This document shows positions 5,129-7,761 of a DNA stretch of 7,761 nucleotides, piece by piece. The notes beneath the pieces are model-generated. The model worked only from the letters and a program-made list of their open reading frames with translations. It searched no databases and was not told where the DNA came from. Positions within the stretch are counted from its first letter, which is position 1. Each line of letters begins with the position of its first letter. A program made the translations under genes and the position numbers. The stretch comes from CAZEUZ01 sp964515805. GTDB lineage: Bacteria; Pseudomonadota; Gammaproteobacteria; Pseudomonadales; Cellvibrionaceae. The DNA lies in NCBI GenBank assembly GCA_964515805.1, contig CAZEUZ010000136.1:1-7761 (forward strand), in the 5' to 3' direction.

Positions 5129-6286
5129 CTATATTTTCGCCTTTAGCAAACCAATCACAGCTTCGGCTGCTCGATGGTTAGCATTGCACCGCAATTGGTG
5201 ATGAATATCGTAAAAACAGTTGCGTAAAGTAGATACCCTGTTTGTATCATCGAGAAAATTCAACACCTCAACCGCGATATTTTGCGGTGTTGCACAATCC
5301 TGCAGTAGTTCCGGAATCAAACTTTTATCGGCTAACAAATTCGGTAGTGCTATGTACTTAGATTTTAACAAACGAGAAATAATCCAGGCGGATAGTGGCG
5401 CCATTTTATAGGCTACAACCATCGGTTTTTTAAGCAACATTGCTTCAAGAGTTGTGGTGCCAGAAGCCATAACCACCACATCAGCCGCCGCCATCAATTC
5501 GTGTGACTGACCTTTAATGACAACAAGTGGCAGCTTTATTTCTGCATGCATGTCTGCCAACTGTTGTTCTATTTGAACCTTACGCAAGGTATTTGCCGCT
5601 GCCACAACAAATTGTATATTGGGTTTAATCACTGACAACTGTTTGGCCAACTGCCAAAAAATAGGCCCTAGTAATTTAACTTCACCATGGCGGCTACCAG
5701 GTAACAAGGCAATAATTGGCGCATCTAAATTTATGGCATGCTGCTTGAATAACCAAGCCTTTGCGTTGGTTTCCTCAGGATCGAGAGGCAACTGATCGGC
5801 AAGCGGGTGACCAACAAACTTAACTGGAACATTATGTTGACGATAAAATTGGGCTTCAAAAGGAAACAGCGTTAATACCAGATTCACTGCCTGCGCTATC
5901 TTTTTAATTCGGCCTTGACGCCAAGCCCAAACTGATGGGCTGACATAGTGAACTGTCTTTATACCTGAGCGTTTTAACTTCTGCTCTAAGGTTAAATTAA
6001 AATCTGGGGAATCGATACCAATAAATGCGTCCACCGGATTGCGCAGAAAATAATCCAGTAGCGATCGGCGGATTTTCAATAACTCCGGCAGACGCTTTAA
6101 CGGTTCCACGAAGCCCATCACTGACAGTCGCTCTTGCGGAAATAACGACTGGAAGCCTTCGGCAATCATTCGTTCACCGCCAATACCTACGGTCTGCAGG
6201 TTGGGGAAATGATCTTGTAAGGCTCTGATTAAACCTGCGCCCAAAATATCGCCGGAGGCTTCACCAACCACTATGCCTATTTTCAT
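5129..6286 (-). CDS. lpxB: Lipid-A-disaccharide synthase LpxB
   Basis: LpxB (glycosyltransferase family 19) condenses UDP-2,3-diacylglucosamine with 2,3-diacylglucosamine-1-phosphate to give the beta-1,6 disaccharide of lipid A. It acts as a peripheral protein at the cytoplasmic face of the inner membrane. The 385 residues match the family (382 in E. coli). Landmarks are GEASGD at 8-13, IDSPDFN at 91-97, YVSPSVWAWR at 114-123 and FVGHPL at 157-162. The donor-binding LLPGSRHGE is at 194-202 and SGTTTLEAML at 275-284. The ATG at 6286 lies 3 nt after the lpxA stop, and its product begins with the expected strand MKIGIVVGE. The compact spacing with lpxA and rnhB indicates one operon. Nothing looks damaged. 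Confidence 0.97.
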   Translation of the reverse strand: MKIGIVVGEASGDILGAGLIRALQDHFPNLQTVGIGGERMIAEGFQSLFPQERLSVMGFVEPLKRLPELLKIRRSLLDYFLRNPVDAFIGIDSPDFNLTLEQKLKRSGIKTVHYVSPSVWAWRQGRIKKIAQAVNLVLTLFPFEAQFYRQHNVPVKFVGHPLADQLPLDPEETNAKAWLFKQHAINLDAPIIALLPGSRHGEVKLLGPIFWQLAKQLSVIKPNIQFVVAAANTLRKVQIEQQLADMHAEIKLPLVVIKGQSHELMAAADVVVMASGTTTLEAMLLKKPMVVAYKMAPLSAWIISRLLKSKYIALPNLLADKSLIPELLQDCATPQNIAVEVLNFLDDTNRVSTLRNCFYDIHHQLRCNANHRAAEAVIGLLKAKI

Positions 6287-6289
6287 TAA

Positions 6290-7078
6290 CTAGCGCACAA
6301 TTCCTCGAGTAGATTTTTCTAGTGAGTCAATTAACATACGCAAAGGTGGACATACCATGACCAAAGGTTTCAGTTGATCCATGGCTTCATTCAACGTTAA
6401 ACCACGACGATAGAGAATCTTAAATGCTTTGCTGATTGTGGCAATATCACTTTTAGAAAAGTTGCGGCGGCTCAGCCCCTCCACATTGATACTCTTGGCA
6501 GCAGCAGGGTTGCCTGCAACTGTGACAAACGCTGGAACATCTTTGCCAATTGCACTGCCCATTCCGGTAAAACAGTGTGCTCCCAACAAGCAGTTTTGAT
6601 GTACCAGTGTAAACCCGCCCAAAATAGCCCAGTCTTCAATAATTACGTGACCTGCCAATGCGGCATTATTGACTAAAATACAGTGATCGCCAATAATACT
6701 GTCGTGACCTATGTGAACATAGGCCATCAGCAAATTATGGTTACCTATTGTCGTTTCACTGCGATCTTGAATAGTGCCGCGATGGATGGTTACCCCTTCT
6801 CGAATGATATTGTTATCGCCAATGACCAACCGAGTCGGTTCACCTGCATATTTCATATCAGGTGTCGCTTCACCTACGGAAGAAAATTGGTAAATATGAT
6901 TGTTGTGGCCTATTTTTGTGGGCCCTTTGATAACCACATGAGATTCAATCACGCAACCGGATGCTATTTCAACATCGGGACCAATAGTTGTCCAAGGACC
7001 TACGCTGACATCTGCTGCAATGCAAGCGTTTGGATCGACAATGGCATGTGAATGAATAGTCTTATCGTTATTTTCCAT
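6290..7078 (-). CDS. lpxA: UDP-N-acetylglucosamine O-acyltransferase LpxA
   Basis: LpxA transfers an (R)-3-hydroxyacyl chain from ACP to the 3-OH of UDP-GlcNAc, the first step of lipid A synthesis, as a cytoplasmic trimer with a left-handed beta-helix. The 262 residues equal the E. coli length and align nearly without gaps. The hexapeptide repeats fill residues 8 to about 185, followed by the helical C-terminal domain ending STRGIVR. The catalytic base is His125 (AYVHIGHD), with His122 and His160 also present, and YAGEPTR is at 77-83. Position 173, the acyl-chain ruler, is Met in FTGMGSAIG. E. coli has Gly there (C14) and Pseudomonas aeruginosa has Met (C10), so a C10 chain is predicted. The ATG at 7078 lies 28 nt after the fabZ stop and has no clear Shine-Dalgarno. 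Confidence 0.97.
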   Translation of the reverse strand: MENNDKTIHSHAIVDPNACIAADVSVGPWTTIGPDVEIASGCVIESHVVIKGPTKIGHNNHIYQFSSVGEATPDMKYAGEPTRLVIGDNNIIREGVTIHRGTIQDRSETTIGNHNLLMAYVHIGHDSIIGDHCILVNNAALAGHVIIEDWAILGGFTLVHQNCLLGAHCFTGMGSAIGKDVPAFVTVAGNPAAAKSINVEGLSRRNFSKSDIATISKAFKILYRRGLTLNEAMDQLKPLVMVCPPLRMLIDSLEKSTRGIVR

Positions 7079-7106
7079 GGATTGCTAATAAACTACTATT
7101 GGGACT

Positions 7107-7547
7107 TTAAGATACCTTTCTGTCGGCACATAGGATGATCGCGGAAGCTGCCAACTCAGCGTCTACAGAAGCAGTACAATCAAACTTCCAAATACCGCGC
7201 TTGTCGCCAAGTACTTTAGCTCTTAACTCCAGGCGATCACCGGGTATCACCTGGCGCCGGAAACGCACATTGTCAGCTCCGGCAAACAGGTAAACAGAGC
7301 CATCTTCTGGAGTATTTCCGGTAGACTTAAAACCCAGGATACCCGCCGCTTGAGCCATGGCTTCAACGATCATAACACCAGGAAAAATCGGTACTTTTGG
7401 AAAGTGACCATTAAATATATCTTCATTGCAGGTGATGTTTTTGTAAGCGACAATATGCTTGTAGTCTTCCAATTCAGTAACACGGTCAATCAGCAAGAAT
7501 GGATAACGGTGTGGAAGCCACTTTTTTATCTCACTGGTTGTCATCAT
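7107..7547 (-). CDS. fabZ: 3-hydroxyacyl-ACP dehydratase FabZ
   Basis: FabZ dehydrates (R)-3-hydroxyacyl-ACP to trans-2-enoyl-ACP in fatty acid synthesis and competes with LpxA and LpxD for the same substrates. This hot-dog-fold protein has 146 residues, as usual. Motifs are WLPHRYPFLLIDRV (10-23), FNGHFPKVPIFPGVMIVEAMAQAAG with catalytic His48 and Glu62 (45-69), and GADNVRFRRQVIPGD (90-104). The start is the first of two adjacent ATG codons at 7547, 7 nt after a GAGGA Shine-Dalgarno (7559-7555). It lies 45 bp downstream of lpxD and 28 bp upstream of lpxA on the minus strand, the standard lpxD-fabZ-lpxA-lpxB order. Confidence 0.97.
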   Translation of the reverse strand: MMTTSEIKKWLPHRYPFLLIDRVTELEDYKHIVAYKNITCNEDIFNGHFPKVPIFPGVMIVEAMAQAAGILGFKSTGNTPEDGSVYLFAGADNVRFRRQVIPGDRLELRAKVLGDKRGIWKFDCTASVDAELAASAIILCADRKVS

Positions 7548-7592
7548 ATCGTTATCCTCATAGTCATAGTATTCATTAAGCTCTATCTTTTA

Positions 7593-7761
7593 TCATTCGG
7601 TTATCAAATTTTTCACTTTTCTGATGAAATCATCCAATTGATTAAATCTGACGGCATTTTTGCGCCATTTTTTTGTCGGCAACATCGGCACACCGGATGA
7701 ATAAGACCCCGCTGTATCAATTGATTTTGACACCAAGGTCATACCGGTAATATGAACATGG
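7593..7761 (-). CDS. lpxD: UDP-3-O-(3-hydroxyacyl)glucosamine N-acyltransferase LpxD, C-terminal end (partial)
   Basis: The last 55 codons and the TGA (7595-7593) of lpxD are present, and the gene continues beyond the right edge. The peptide begins with HVHITGMTLVSKSID, continues with AGSYSSGVPMLPTKKWRKNA, and ends in a short amphipathic helix (LDDFIRKVKNLITE). This matches the end of the beta-helix and the C-terminal helix of LpxD, which in E. coli reads HVTVTGMSMV and VYSSGIPLQPNKVWRK. LpxD adds the N-linked hydroxyacyl chain to UDP-3-O-acyl-glucosamine. The catalytic His is outside the window. Its place directly before fabZ confirms the identification. Confidence 0.93.
   Translation of the reverse strand, partial: HVHITGMTLVSKSIDTAGSYSSGVPMLPTKKWRKNAVRFNQLDDFIRKVKNLITE

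Noticed and set aside
6683..7051. 122-codon plus-strand frame opposite lpxA
   Set aside because: Shadow of the repetitive beta-helix coding sequence. lpxA is fully conserved on the other strand.
7350..7700. 116-codon plus-strand frame opposite fabZ and lpxD
   Set aside because: It spans the antisense of two well-identified genes and their gap, with no family resemblance.

Overview
The window reads as ordinary chromosomal core DNA from a gammaproteobacterium of moderate to low GC. Gene content, and several residues discussed below, point toward Pseudomonas/Cellvibrio-like lineages rather than enterics. No mobile element, CRISPR array, phage gene or defence system is visible. From memory, Pseudomonas also keeps tRNA-Ser(UGA), a YccA-like gene and tusDCBE close together, which fits the left half of the window.

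Layout: (1) 1-504, plus strand, the 3' end of a probable RNase E gene (disordered, basic scaffold tail with NDPR motifs). (2) 616-703, tRNA-Ser(UGA) with a good sigma70 promoter, preceded by a 16-bp perfect tandem duplication. (3) 759-1721, minus strand, a yccA-type Bax-inhibitor-1 membrane protein gene, then its terminator, then a 71-codon two-helix membrane protein gene. (4) 1980-4496, plus strand, a tightly packed tusD-tusC-tusB-tusE-trmA cluster, apparently one operon devoted to tRNA uridine modification. (5) 7761-4515, minus strand, the lipid A operon segment lpxD(partial)-fabZ-lpxA-lpxB-rnhB, convergent with trmA. The two stop codons are 18 bp apart and are bracketed by a 12-bp perfect inverted repeat.

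How the genes work together: TusD, TusC and TusB form the sulfur-relay complex that passes persulfide sulfur to TusE and on to MnmA for 2-thiouridine at U34 of tRNA. TrmA makes m5U54 in the T loop. In the lipid A operon, FabZ and LpxA compete for 3-hydroxyacyl-ACP. LpxA and LpxD acylate the glucosamine precursor and LpxB joins two units into the disaccharide. RnhB removes ribonucleotides from DNA and is a customary passenger of this operon. LpxA carries Met at the acyl-chain ruler position (173), which predicts a C10 primary hydroxyacyl chain as in Pseudomonas.

I did not find a convincing undescribed system. The most worthwhile oddities are the tus-trmA gene union, the tusD/tusC pair lying in one frame with a single stop between them, the LpxA ruler residue, the inverted repeat at the convergent gene ends, and the uncharacterised small membrane protein behind the yccA terminator.
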